A stretch of DNA of 6,008 bases from an uncultured Clostridia bacterium (GCA_947629875.1 CANRFK010000085.1:1-6008); one strand, 5' to 3'. Positions 1-5,600 are shown, numbered from the stretch's first letter. Notes: generated by a model not told the origin, from the sequence alone. Numbers and translations are program-made.

Positions 1-801
1 CTCGTCGTCGCCATCAGCCAGTCGGGCGAGACGGCGGATACGCTTGCCGCCGTGCGCGAGGCCAAGGCGCGGGGCGTGAGAACGCTCGCCATCGTCAACG
101 TGCGGGGCTCGTCCATCGCGCGGGAGGCGGATAAGACCATCTACACTTACGCAGGCCCCGAGATCGCCGTCGCCACCACCAAGGCGTACAGCGCCCAGCT
201 CGCCGTGGGGTACCTTCTCGCCCTCGAATGGGCGCGCATCGCGGGACGGCTCGACGAGGCGCAGTGCGCCGCCTACATCGCGGAACTGCGCGATCTGCCG
301 CAGAAGATCGAGCGCGTCGTCGCCGAGAAGGAGCGCATCCAGAAATTTGCCGCCGAGCACTCCACCGTGAGCGATGTATTCATGATCGGGCGGGGCGTCG
401 ACTATGCCGTCTGCCTCGAGGGGGCGCTCAAACTCAAAGAAGTCAGCTATGTGCACACCGAGGCCTACGCGGCGGGGGAGTTAAAGCACGGCACCATCAG
501 CCTCATCGAAGAGGGCACCCTCGTGGTGGGCGTGCTCACGCAGAGCGACGTCCTCGAAAAGACGGCGAGCAACCTCGAAGAGGTCAGAACGCGCGGCGCC
601 TCCATCGTCACGGTCTCCTTCGAGGGGGAAAAACTCCCCGCCGAGGCGGAATACGCCTTCACCGTGCCAAAGACGGACGAGCTGTTTGCGGCGAGCCTCA
701 TCGTCGTGCCCCTGCAACTTTTGAGCTACTACGTGAGCTTGCAGCGCGGGCTCGACGTGGATAAACCGCGCAACCTCGCCAAGAGCGTGACGGTGGAATG
801 A
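1..801 (+). CDS. glmS: Glucosamine-6-phosphate synthase (isomerizing), C-terminal part
   Basis: GlmS converts fructose-6-phosphate and glutamine to glucosamine-6-phosphate, the first committed step to UDP-GlcNAc for peptidoglycan and surface glycans, in the cytoplasm. The reading frame is open from base 1, so the gene starts outside the window. 266 residues are visible, roughly the last 45% of a normal ~600-residue protein; the glutaminase domain and the start of the first SIS domain are missing. The frame opens with the sugar-phosphate loop SQSGETADT (visible residues 6-14). The second SIS domain has KEVSYVHTEAYAAGELKHG, containing the equivalents of E. coli catalytic Glu488 (bases 439-441) and ring-opening His504 (bases 487-489). 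The C-terminal loop ends LAKSVTVE, with the conserved Lys at bases 781-783. There is no frameshift. No T-tailed terminator follows; only a weak 6-bp inverted repeat lies at 802-822. Identification is very secure. Confidence 0.98.
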   Translation, partial: LVVAISQSGETADTLAAVREAKARGVRTLAIVNVRGSSIAREADKTIYTYAGPEIAVATTKAYSAQLAVGYLLALEWARIAGRLDEAQCAAYIAELRDLPQKIERVVAEKERIQKFAAEHSTVSDVFMIGRGVDYAVCLEGALKLKEVSYVHTEAYAAGELKHGTISLIEEGTLVVGVLTQSDVLEKTASNLEEVRTRGASIVTVSFEGEKLPAEAEYAFTVPKTDELFAASLIVVPLQLLSYYVSLQRGLDVDKPRNLAKSVTVE

Positions 802-802
802 T

Positions 803-895
803 TCAGCGTCCCCTGTGCTGAAAGAGCGCCATTCCGAGGACGCCGAATGCGCCGCCCAACACACATCCCACCGCAAGACCGATCCAGATCATCAT
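803..895 (-). CDS. 30-residue single-helix membrane protein
   Basis: This is a short ORF on the minus strand, convergent with glmS; the two stop codons are separated by one base. It begins with two adjacent ATG codons (895-893 and 892-890). AGGAGG (complement of 901-906) lies 5 nt from the first and 8 nt from the second, so the second ATG has the better spacing. The product starts MMIWIGLAVGCVLGGAFGVL and ends FQHRGR: one hydrophobic segment of about 20 residues with glycines at 6, 10, 14 and 18 (a GxxxG zipper) and a basic C-terminus, as expected for a one-pass membrane peptide with its positive end in the cytoplasm. The size and layout resemble tiny families of unknown function such as DUF3789, but that link is from memory and is weak. 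Function unknown. A longer in-frame extension upstream (to 1174) has no comparable ribosome site and runs antisense to the sugar transferase, so I reject it. Confidence 0.6.
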   Translation of the reverse strand: MMIWIGLAVGCVLGGAFGVLGMALFQHRGR

Positions 896-900
896 CTCAA

Positions 901-906
901 CCTCCT
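901..906 (-). promoter_or_regulatory. Ribosome binding site of the 30-residue membrane ORF
   Basis: On the minus strand this reads AGGAGG, a full anti-Shine-Dalgarno match, followed by TTGAG and then ATGATG. It sets the start of the small ORF and is the main reason to believe that ORF is translated. Confidence 0.6.
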
Positions 907-918
907 CATATAGTTTGC

Positions 919-935
919 TTTCCCCGTACGGGAAA
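919..935. promoter_or_regulatory. Inverted repeat between divergent genes, possible operator
   Basis: CCCGTACGGG (923-932) is a perfect 10-bp palindrome. Allowing one extra C at 922 it extends to TTT...AAA flanks, giving a 17-bp near-palindrome. It lies between the divergently oriented small membrane ORF and the sugar transferase. It also falls within a weak plus-strand promoter candidate (TTGCTT at 915-920, TATAGA at 936-941, short 15-nt spacer). On the minus strand, TATATT (complement of 934-939) is a possible -10, but I see no good -35 for it. A regulator site is an inference from symmetry and position only. Confidence 0.25.
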
Positions 936-995
936 TATAGACGGATCCCGCAATTCATTGTATGAAAAGGCAGCGTTGCAGGTTCCGCAATTTGC

Positions 996-1703
996 ATGGA
1001 AAAATTTATGTACAGACATTTTTTCAAGAGATTTTTCGATATTGTATTGAGTTTTTTCGCCATCATCGTGTTTTTGTTGCCGATGGGGATCATCGCCCTC
1101 GCCGTCCGGTGCGACAGCAAGGGGCCTGCGCTGTTCAAGACGCAGCGCGTGGGCAAGAACTGCAAGCCGTTCAAATTTTATAAATTCCGCAGCATGCGCA
1201 CGGATGCGCCCAAGGACTGCGCGCCCCGCCTCCTCCATGAGGATTACACCACCAAGGTGGGGGCGTTTCTTCGGAAGACAAGCCTCGACGAGCTGCCGCA
1301 GCTCTTCTGCATCTTCGTCGGCTCCATGTCCATCATCGGGCCCCGCCCCGCAGGGCTTTCGGAGGCCGACCTCGTTGCGGCGCGCGAAAAATACGGCGCA
1401 AACGGCGTCCGCCCGGGGCTCACGGGCTGGGCGCAGGTGAACGGGAGAGACGTCCTCGCGAGCGACGTCGAACGAAAGGCCCGCTTCGACGGCGAGTATG
1501 CGCAGAAGATCACATTCGGAAAGGACTTCAAAATTTTCTTCAAGACGGTGGGGCAGGTATTCCGCGGCACCGACATCGTGGAGGGCGACGCCGTATTGAA
1601 GCAGAACGAAACTTCCCCCACATCTTCATCGGAGGAAGAACAAACCCCGCCCGCAGCTTCGGAGGAAGCGCAAACCCCGCCCGCAGACAGCGCGGAAAAA
1701 TAA
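996..1703 (+). CDS. Small membrane phosphoglycosyl (sugar) transferase, PglC-like
   Basis: This family transfers a sugar-1-phosphate from a nucleotide sugar to undecaprenyl phosphate, the first membrane step of capsule, O-antigen, exopolysaccharide or glycoprotein glycan synthesis. The 235 residues contain one N-terminal membrane segment (about 12-37) with a mid-helix Pro29, as in the re-entrant helix of PglC. The DSKGPALFKTQRVGKN motif follows at 40-55, then FYKFRSMRTD (61-70), the catalytic Asp98-Glu99 pair in SLDELPQL, GPRPA (115-119) and RPGLTGWAQVNGR (139-151). It lacks the extra N-terminal transmembrane domain of WcaJ/WbaP enzymes. The last ~30 residues are an acidic Ser/Glu/Pro/Thr tail with a duplicated 10-residue unit, outside the conserved domain. 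The start is uncertain: ATG 996 and ATG 1008 are both in frame, family members often begin MYRxFFKR as at 1008, and neither has a good Shine-Dalgarno. Sugar specificity cannot be read from the sequence. No other glycan gene but glmS is near. Confidence 0.93.
   Translation: MEKFMYRHFFKRFFDIVLSFFAIIVFLLPMGIIALAVRCDSKGPALFKTQRVGKNCKPFKFYKFRSMRTDAPKDCAPRLLHEDYTTKVGAFLRKTSLDELPQLFCIFVGSMSIIGPRPAGLSEADLVAAREKYGANGVRPGLTGWAQVNGRDVLASDVERKARFDGEYAQKITFGKDFKIFFKTVGQVFRGTDIVEGDAVLKQNETSPTSSSEEEQTPPAASEEAQTPPADSAEK
1629..1688 (+). repeat. Two tandem 30-bp units in the sugar transferase tail
   Basis: Units 1629-1658 and 1659-1688 match at 26 of 30 positions. They are in frame and encode SEEEQTPPAA and SEEAQTPPAD. 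The differences fall in the fourth and tenth codons. This looks like an in-frame tandem duplication that could vary in copy number by slippage or recombination. Confidence 0.9.
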
Positions 1704-1713
1704 TTCAAAACAC

Positions 1714-1755
1714 AGAGAGCGCCGCGGCATTTTGCCGCGGCGCTCTCTTATATTT
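1714..1755. terminator. Bidirectional terminator between the sugar transferase and ychF
   Basis: A perfect 16-bp stem (1714-1729 pairing with 1733-1748) closes on a TTT loop and is very GC-rich in its inner part. On the plus strand it is followed by a broken T-rich run (TTATATTTT); on the minus strand by GTGTTTTGAATT. It lies between two convergent genes, 10 bp after the sugar transferase stop and 18 bp past the ychF stop, so it probably serves both. Confidence 0.9.
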
Positions 1756-1766
1756 TCCGACCCCAT

Positions 1767-2867
1767 TTACACATTAAAGCGGAACAGCACCACGTCGCCG
1801 TCCTTCATCACGTAGTCCTTGCCCTCGGAGCGCACCTTGCCCTTTTCGCGCGCGCCGTTGTAGCCGCCGCATTCGAGGAGCGTCTCGTAGTCCACGACCT
1901 CGGCGCGGATAAAGCCCTTTTCAAAGTCGGAGTGAATTTTCCCAGCCGCCTGCGGCGCCTTGGTGCCCGCTGTGATCGTCCACGCGCGGGTCTCTTTTTC
2001 GCCCGCGGTGAGGTAGGAGATGAGCCCCAACAGGCTGTAAGAGGTCTTGATGAGTTTAGCAAGGCCGCTCTCCTTGAGCCCGAACTCCTCCAAAAATACG
2101 GCGGCGTCGTCGGGGTCCATCTCGGCAAGTTCGGCCTCCGTCTTGGCGCACACCACAATGACGCCCGCGCCGTGCTTTGCGGCGTACTCCTTCACCTTCA
2201 CGACGAGGGGAAGGCTGTCCTCGTCCGCGCCCATGTCCTTCTCGGCGATGTTTGCGCAGTAGACGACGGGCTTTGCCGAGAGCAAAAACAGGTTGTCGAG
2301 CAAAATTTTCTCGTCCTCATTTACGGGGAGGGAAGAGGCGGGCTCCTCCGCTTCGAGGTGCTTTTGCAGTTTTTCGAGAAAGGCAAACTCCGCGGCAGCA
2401 TTCTTATCCGCCCCGCCGCGCGCCGCGTTCCTGATGCGGTCCTGCCGCTTTTCCACCGCCTCGATGTCGGCGAGGATGAGTTCTAAATTGATGGTTTCAA
2501 TGTCCCGCACGGGGTCTACGGTGCTCTCCACGTGGGTGATGTTCTCGTCCTCGAAGCACCGCACGACGTGCACGATGGCGTCGCACTCGCGGATATGGGA
2601 GAGGAACTTATTGCCCAGTCCCTCGCCGCGGCTTGCGCCCTTCACGAGCCCCGCAATATCCACAAACTCGATGACGGCGGGCGTCACCTTTTTGGAGGAA
2701 TAGAGCGCGGCGAGCCTTTCAAGCCGCTCGTCGGGCACCGCCACGACGCCCACGTTGGGCTCGATGGTGCAGAAGGGATAGTTTGCGGCCTCCGCGCCCG
2801 CCTTGGTGATCGCATTGAAGAGGGTGGATTTGCCTACATTGGGAAGTCCCACAACGCCTAATTTCAT
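1767..2867 (-). CDS. ychF: Ribosome-associated P-loop ATPase/GTPase YchF
   Basis: YchF (OLA1 in eukaryotes) is an Obg-family P-loop NTPase that usually prefers ATP, binds ribosomes and is linked to translation and oxidative-stress control. At 366 residues it is close to the 363 of E. coli. Visible motifs are the P-loop GLPNVGKST (7-15), the NYPFCTIEPNVG switch I region (29-40), DIAGLVKGAS (70-79, G3, without the usual catalytic Gln) and NIAE (206-209), the altered G4 motif that explains ATP preference. A helical insert lies around 130-180. The C-terminal TGS-like domain includes HSDFEKGFIRAEVV and ends GKDYVMKDGDVVLFRFNV. The ATG at 2867 is preceded on the minus strand by AAGGAG at 6-nt spacing. 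It is a single gene with its own promoter and terminator. Confidence 0.98.
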   Translation of the reverse strand: MKLGVVGLPNVGKSTLFNAITKAGAEAANYPFCTIEPNVGVVAVPDERLERLAALYSSKKVTPAVIEFVDIAGLVKGASRGEGLGNKFLSHIRECDAIVHVVRCFEDENITHVESTVDPVRDIETINLELILADIEAVEKRQDRIRNAARGGADKNAAAEFAFLEKLQKHLEAEEPASSLPVNEDEKILLDNLFLLSAKPVVYCANIAEKDMGADEDSLPLVVKVKEYAAKHGAGVIVVCAKTEAELAEMDPDDAAVFLEEFGLKESGLAKLIKTSYSLLGLISYLTAGEKETRAWTITAGTKAPQAAGKIHSDFEKGFIRAEVVDYETLLECGGYNGAREKGKVRSEGKDYVMKDGDVVLFRFNV

Positions 2868-2893
2868 AACATGCTCCTTTTCCGAACAGCGCT

Positions 2894-2922
2894 ATTCTAC
2901 CATAAATTTCCGCATAAGGCAA
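2894..2922 (-). promoter_or_regulatory. ychF promoter (sigma-A type)
   Basis: On the minus strand TTGCCT (complement of 2917-2922) is followed after exactly 17 nt by TAGAAT (complement of 2894-2899). This matches the -35/-10 consensus at 4 and 5 of 6 positions with ideal spacing. Transcription would start about 20 nt upstream of the ychF start codon, near 2887. Confidence 0.75.
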
Positions 2923-2931
2923 CCGAATGAC

Positions 2932-2960
2932 TTGCCCATCGCGCCAAAAAGTTATATAAT
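2932..2960 (+). promoter_or_regulatory. argS promoter (sigma-A type)
   Basis: TTGCCC (2932-2937), a 17-nt spacer and a perfect TATAAT (2955-2960) lie just upstream of argS. The predicted start, near 2967, leaves a leader of only about 15 nt. There is therefore no room for a T-box riboswitch, although many Bacillota aminoacyl-tRNA synthetase genes have one. Confidence 0.8.
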
Positions 2961-2981
2961 GGAGAAAGTCAAGGAGCAACT

Positions 2982-4673
2982 ATGGACTATAAGGCTTACA
3001 TTGCAGAGCACATTCACGTGGAAGGCGTCACGGCGGCGGAGATCGCCGAGGCCATCGCCGTTCCCCCCGATGCCGCCATGGGCGACTACGCCCTGCCCTG
3101 CTTCAAATTCGCAAAAATTCTGCACAAGTCTCCCGCCCTCATCGCGCAGGAACTTGCAGAAGGCTACCCCGCGGATGAGGTCGTCACGCAGGTCACGGTC
3201 CTCAACGGCTACCTCAATTTCCGCCTCGATAAAAAGGCGCTCGCCGCCGACTTCTTCCGCACCTTTGAAGAGGAGGAAGCGGGCGCGGGCTACGGCTCCT
3301 CCGCGGAGGGGGCGGGCAAGACGGTTTGCATCGACTATTCCTCGGTGAATATCGCCAAGCCCTTCCATATCGGGCACCTCTCCACGACCGTCCTCGGCGC
3401 CGCCCTCTACCGCATTTTCGGGTACTTGGGATACAACGTCGTCGGCATCAACCACCTCGGCGACTACGGCACGCAGTTCGGCAAACTCATCTCCGCCTAC
3501 AAAAAGTGGGGCGTCAAGGAGGAGGTCGAGAAGGGCGGCATCCACGCCATCAACGACCTCTACGTTCGCTTCAACAATGAGGCGACGGAGGAGATGGAAA
3601 CGGAGGCGCGCGAAAATTTCCGCCTCATCGAGAGCGGAGACAGGGAGGCCAACGCCCTCTTCGAGTGGTTCAAGTCGCTCACCATGCGCTACGTCGGCAA
3701 GATCTACGATAGGCTTCACGTCACGTTCGATAGTTACGCGGGCGAACGCTTCTATATCGACAAAATGCAACCCGTCATCGATCTTCTCAAACAAAAGGGG
3801 TTGCTTGTGGAGAGCCAAGGGGCGCAGGTCGTCGACCTCGAAGCATTCGGCATGCCGCCGTTTATCGTGCTCCGTTCGGACGGCGCGTCTCTCTATGCCA
3901 CGCGCGACCTTGCCGCCGCGTTCTACCGCAAAAAGACTTACGACTTCGATAAATGCCTCTACGTCGTCGCCTATCAGCAAAATCTGCACTTCAAGCAACT
4001 CTTCAAGGTGCTCGAACTCATGGGCGAGGAGTGGGCGAAGGACATGGTGCACGTCGCCTACGGCATGGTCTCCTTGGAGGACGGCGCCATGTCCACGCGC
4101 AAGGGCAAGGTGGTGTGGCTCGAGGACGTCATCGACCGTTGCGTCGAAAAGGCCGCAAAGGTGCTCGAAGAAAAGAACCCCGCCCTCGAACACAAGGCGG
4201 ACGTCGCCGAAAAGGTGGGTGTGGGCGCCGTCATCTTCGGCGCGCTCTACAACAATAAGATCAAGGACATCGTCTTTTCCTACGACAAGGCGCTCAATTT
4301 CGACGGCGAAACGAGCGTCTATGTACAGTACACCTGCGCGCGGTGCGCCTCCGTCCTCGAAAAGGTCAAGGAACTTCCCATGGGAGAACGGGCAAATGCG
4401 CCCATCGGCGAGAGGGAGTTTGAACTCATCCGCGCGCTCGGGGGCTTCCCCGATGCCGTTCGGGCGGCGGCGAAGAACTACGAGCCCAGCGTCATCGCGC
4501 GGTGGTGCGTGGATACGGCGCAGGTCTTCAACAAGTTCTACCTCGACTGCAAGATTGCACAGGCGGAGACCGACGACTTGCGCGCCCTCCGCGTAGGGCT
4601 CACCCGCGCAACGCTCACCGTCCTCACGCGCGGCTTGGGGCTCCTCGGCATCGGCGTCCCGGAGAAAATGTGA
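2982..4673 (+). CDS. argS: Arginyl-tRNA synthetase
   Basis: ArgS attaches arginine to tRNA-Arg using ATP in the cytoplasm and is normally essential. The 563 residues match the usual bacterial length. The N-terminal domain that contacts the tRNA D-loop covers about 1-90 (GDYALPCFKFAKILHKSP is typical). The class I signature SSVNIAKPFHIGHLSTT has HIGH at 129-132, followed by INHLGDYGTQFGKLISAY (156-173). The second ATP-binding loop is MSTRKGK (370-376), the ArgRS form of KMSKS. The C-terminal DALR anticodon-binding domain (about 440-563) includes YVQYTCARCASVLEK and ends in GIGVPEKM. The ATG at 2982 has AAGGAG (2971-2976) five nt upstream and follows a consensus promoter. Its stop overlaps the next gene's start by one base, so the two form an operon. 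Confidence 0.98.
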   Translation: MDYKAYIAEHIHVEGVTAAEIAEAIAVPPDAAMGDYALPCFKFAKILHKSPALIAQELAEGYPADEVVTQVTVLNGYLNFRLDKKALAADFFRTFEEEEAGAGYGSSAEGAGKTVCIDYSSVNIAKPFHIGHLSTTVLGAALYRIFGYLGYNVVGINHLGDYGTQFGKLISAYKKWGVKEEVEKGGIHAINDLYVRFNNEATEEMETEARENFRLIESGDREANALFEWFKSLTMRYVGKIYDRLHVTFDSYAGERFYIDKMQPVIDLLKQKGLLVESQGAQVVDLEAFGMPPFIVLRSDGASLYATRDLAAAFYRKKTYDFDKCLYVVAYQQNLHFKQLFKVLELMGEEWAKDMVHVAYGMVSLEDGAMSTRKGKVVWLEDVIDRCVEKAAKVLEEKNPALEHKADVAEKVGVGAVIFGALYNNKIKDIVFSYDKALNFDGETSVYVQYTCARCASVLEKVKELPMGERANAPIGEREFELIRALGGFPDAVRAAAKNYEPSVIARWCVDTAQVFNKFYLDCKIAQAETDDLRALRVGLTRATLTVLTRGLGLLGIGVPEKM

Positions 4674-5320
4674 TGCAGGCAGTCTTTTTCGATTTGGACG
4701 GGACGCTGCTCGATACGTTGCCCGACATTGCCTTCTCCCTCAACGAGACGCTCTCTTCCTTCGGCTATCCCGCATGCTCACTTGATGATGTGCGCACGTA
4801 TGTGGGGGATGGGGCGAAAAAACTCGTCTCCCGCGCCCTGCCGCAGGGGGCGAACGTCGATGAAGTGTACGAGGCGTTCCGCGAAAACTACGGCGCGAGC
4901 ACGCACAGCCGCACCAAGCCCTACGCGGGCATGGAGGAACTTCTGAAAACCCTCAAAGCCCGCGGCATAAAACTTGCCGTCATCACCAACAAGCCGCAGG
5001 GCGCGGCTACAACTTCCATCGAAAAATTCTACCCCGGCGTCTTCGATTACGTGGGCGGCGACAGCGGCATGTTCCCCTGCAAGCCCGATCCCTCCCTCAC
5101 CCGCTACGTCGCGCTCTCGCTCCGCGTGCCCTTGAAGGAGTGCGTCCTTGTGGGCGACGGCGAGGCCGACGTCAGAACGGCGCAGAACGCGGGTATTCGT
5201 AGCGTCTCCGCCCTCTGGGGCTACCGCACAAAAGAACAACTCGTGCAGGCAGGCGCCACGGCCTTTGCCCAAACGCCCGCGGAACTTGCAAAAATTCTCG
5301 AAACGCTCCTATCCCCGTAG
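4673..5320 (+). CDS. HAD-superfamily phosphatase, phosphoglycolate phosphatase-like
   Basis: This is a 215-residue HAD subfamily IA hydrolase of the Gph/PgmB/PpaX type, acting on small phosphorylated metabolites in the cytoplasm. Motif I is FFDLDGTLLDT (nucleophile Asp7, acid/base Asp9). A helical cap domain covers about 15-80. Motif II is VITNKP with Thr105, motif III is Lys137 in CKPDPS, and motif IV is LVGDGEADVRTAQNAG with Asp162 and Asp166 as Mg2+ ligands. All catalytic residues are present. The start ATG overlaps the argS stop as TGATG. GGAG at 4661-4664 lies 8 nt upstream, inside argS, so translation is probably coupled. The frame stays open further upstream inside argS, but that extension has no family similarity. 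Phosphoglycolate phosphatase is the closest label, but pyrophosphatase or other sugar phosphatase activity is equally possible from sequence alone. Confidence 0.93.
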   Translation: MQAVFFDLDGTLLDTLPDIAFSLNETLSSFGYPACSLDDVRTYVGDGAKKLVSRALPQGANVDEVYEAFRENYGASTHSRTKPYAGMEELLKTLKARGIKLAVITNKPQGAATTSIEKFYPGVFDYVGGDSGMFPCKPDPSLTRYVALSLRVPLKECVLVGDGEADVRTAQNAGIRSVSALWGYRTKEQLVQAGATAFAQTPAELAKILETLLSP

Positions 5321-5332
5321 GCGCGTTTTTTC
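5301..5332 (+). terminator. Rho-independent terminator of the argS-phosphatase operon
   Basis: AAACGC-T-CCTA (5301-5311) pairs with TAGG-C-GCGTTT (5318-5328) around a TCCCCG loop with one internal T/C mismatch. TTTTTT (5326-5331) follows directly. The hairpin starts inside the phosphatase coding sequence, and its TAG stop codon (5318-5320) forms the first bases of the 3' arm. Confidence 0.75.
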
Positions 5333-5370
5333 TTTGGTATCCCCCGCATCTCTCTTATATCTCTGTTCCT

Positions 5371-5403
5371 CTTTTCTCAATTGGGGGACGTCTTTTTCCC
5401 CGT
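5371..5403. repeat. Direct repeat copy A
   Basis: A 33-bp unit with core CTCAATTGGGGGACGTC followed by TTTTTC and CCCGT. It matches copy B (5498-5532) except for one C/T change in the core and two single-base indels. Within it GGGACG (5385-5390) can pair with CGTCCC (5401-5406). Confidence 0.85.
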
Positions 5404-5408
5404 CCCGT

Positions 5409-5435
5409 TCTTCTTAATGGGGGCTTTTCTTCTCC
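5409..5435. repeat. Degenerate third copy of the direct repeat
   Basis: The order TTCTTAATGGGGG then CTTTTCTTCTCC follows that of the two full copies (TTCTCAATTGGGGG, TCTTTTTCTCC), with deletions after the G run. The similarity is moderate, and the pyrimidine-rich background makes chance matches easier. Confidence 0.4.
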
Positions 5436-5497
5436 GCGCCGCAACCTCCTCATTTCCCCACCCCGCATTCTCTTTTTTTCCGCACGTTCCTCATCGC

Positions 5498-5532
5498 CTT
5501 TTTCTCAATTGGGGGATGTCTTTTTCTCCCGT
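5498..5532. repeat. Direct repeat copy B
   Basis: A 35-bp unit with core CTCAATTGGGGGATGTC followed by TTTTTCTCCCGT, 127 bp downstream of copy A in the same orientation. The G5 run (5511-5515) could pair with the C5 run at 5535-5539 just outside the repeat. Confidence 0.85.
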
Positions 5533-5575
5533 AACCCCCGAAGAACTTCTCGAAAAACTTTGGGAAAATGATTGA
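5516..5575 (+). CDS. Possible 19-codon upstream ORF, function unknown
   Basis: An ATG inside repeat copy B opens a frame encoding MSFSPVTPEELLEKLWEND, ending at the TGA that overlaps the -35 box of the rubrerythrin promoter. The second half (EELLEKLWEND) looks like a soluble amphipathic helix rather than the low-complexity translation of the rest of the spacer. The only purine-rich stretch upstream is the G5 run touching the ATG, which is too close to act as a ribosome site. It may be a coding remnant, a tiny peptide, or chance; I lean to a remnant or chance. Confidence 0.15.
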   Translation: MSFSPVTPEELLEKLWEND

Positions 5576-5600
5576 TATTCGGTTCCGACTATGCTATAAT
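5572..5600 (+). promoter_or_regulatory. Strong rubrerythrin promoter with extended -10
   Basis: TTGATA (5572-5577, 5 of 6 consensus), a 17-nt spacer and a perfect TATAAT (5595-5600), with TGC just before it forming an extended -10 (TGnTATAAT). The predicted transcript starts near 5607 with a leader of about 30 nt. This is the best promoter in the window and suggests high expression when not repressed. Confidence 0.88.

Larger units (their letters stand above)
5333..5571. other. Pyrimidine-rich intergenic spacer without a convincing gene
   Basis: The plus strand here is strongly biased to C and T, with many TTTTT, TCTC and CCCC runs, in contrast to the codon-structured flanks. Frames through it are short and use weak starts (TTG), and their translations are low-complexity Phe/Ser/Pro. 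It holds the direct repeats listed separately and a possible 19-codon ORF near its right end. No tRNA-like or riboswitch-like fold is recognisable to me. Confidence 0.6.

Noticed and set aside
802..822. TTCAGC...GCTGAA inverted repeat after glmS as a terminator
   Set aside because: The stem is only 6 bp with a 9-nt loop and no T tract follows on either strand.
803..1174. 123-codon extension of the small minus-strand ORF
   Set aside because: The upstream part is antisense to the sugar transferase and unlike any protein I know, while a perfect ribosome site sits right before the internal ATG pair at 890-895.
2868..2981. T-box riboswitch upstream of argS
   Set aside because: The predicted leader is about 15 nt, far too short for a T-box, and no specifier stem or antiterminator is present.
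2952..4193. 413-codon open frame antisense to argS
   Set aside because: It lies opposite an unmistakable argS coding sequence, its translation is Val/Asp/Glu/Leu-rich without recognisable motifs, and GC-rich third positions readily create long antisense frames.
4502..4672. 57-codon N-terminal extension of the HAD phosphatase
   Set aside because: It overlaps argS out of frame and is Arg/Pro-rich shadow sequence; the HAD fold starts at MQAVFFDLDGT, with a ribosome site 8 nt before that ATG.
5333..5571. CRISPR array or attachment site in the repeat-bearing spacer
   Set aside because: There are only two good repeat copies with unequal spacing, a degenerate third, no cas genes, no tRNA and no integrase nearby.
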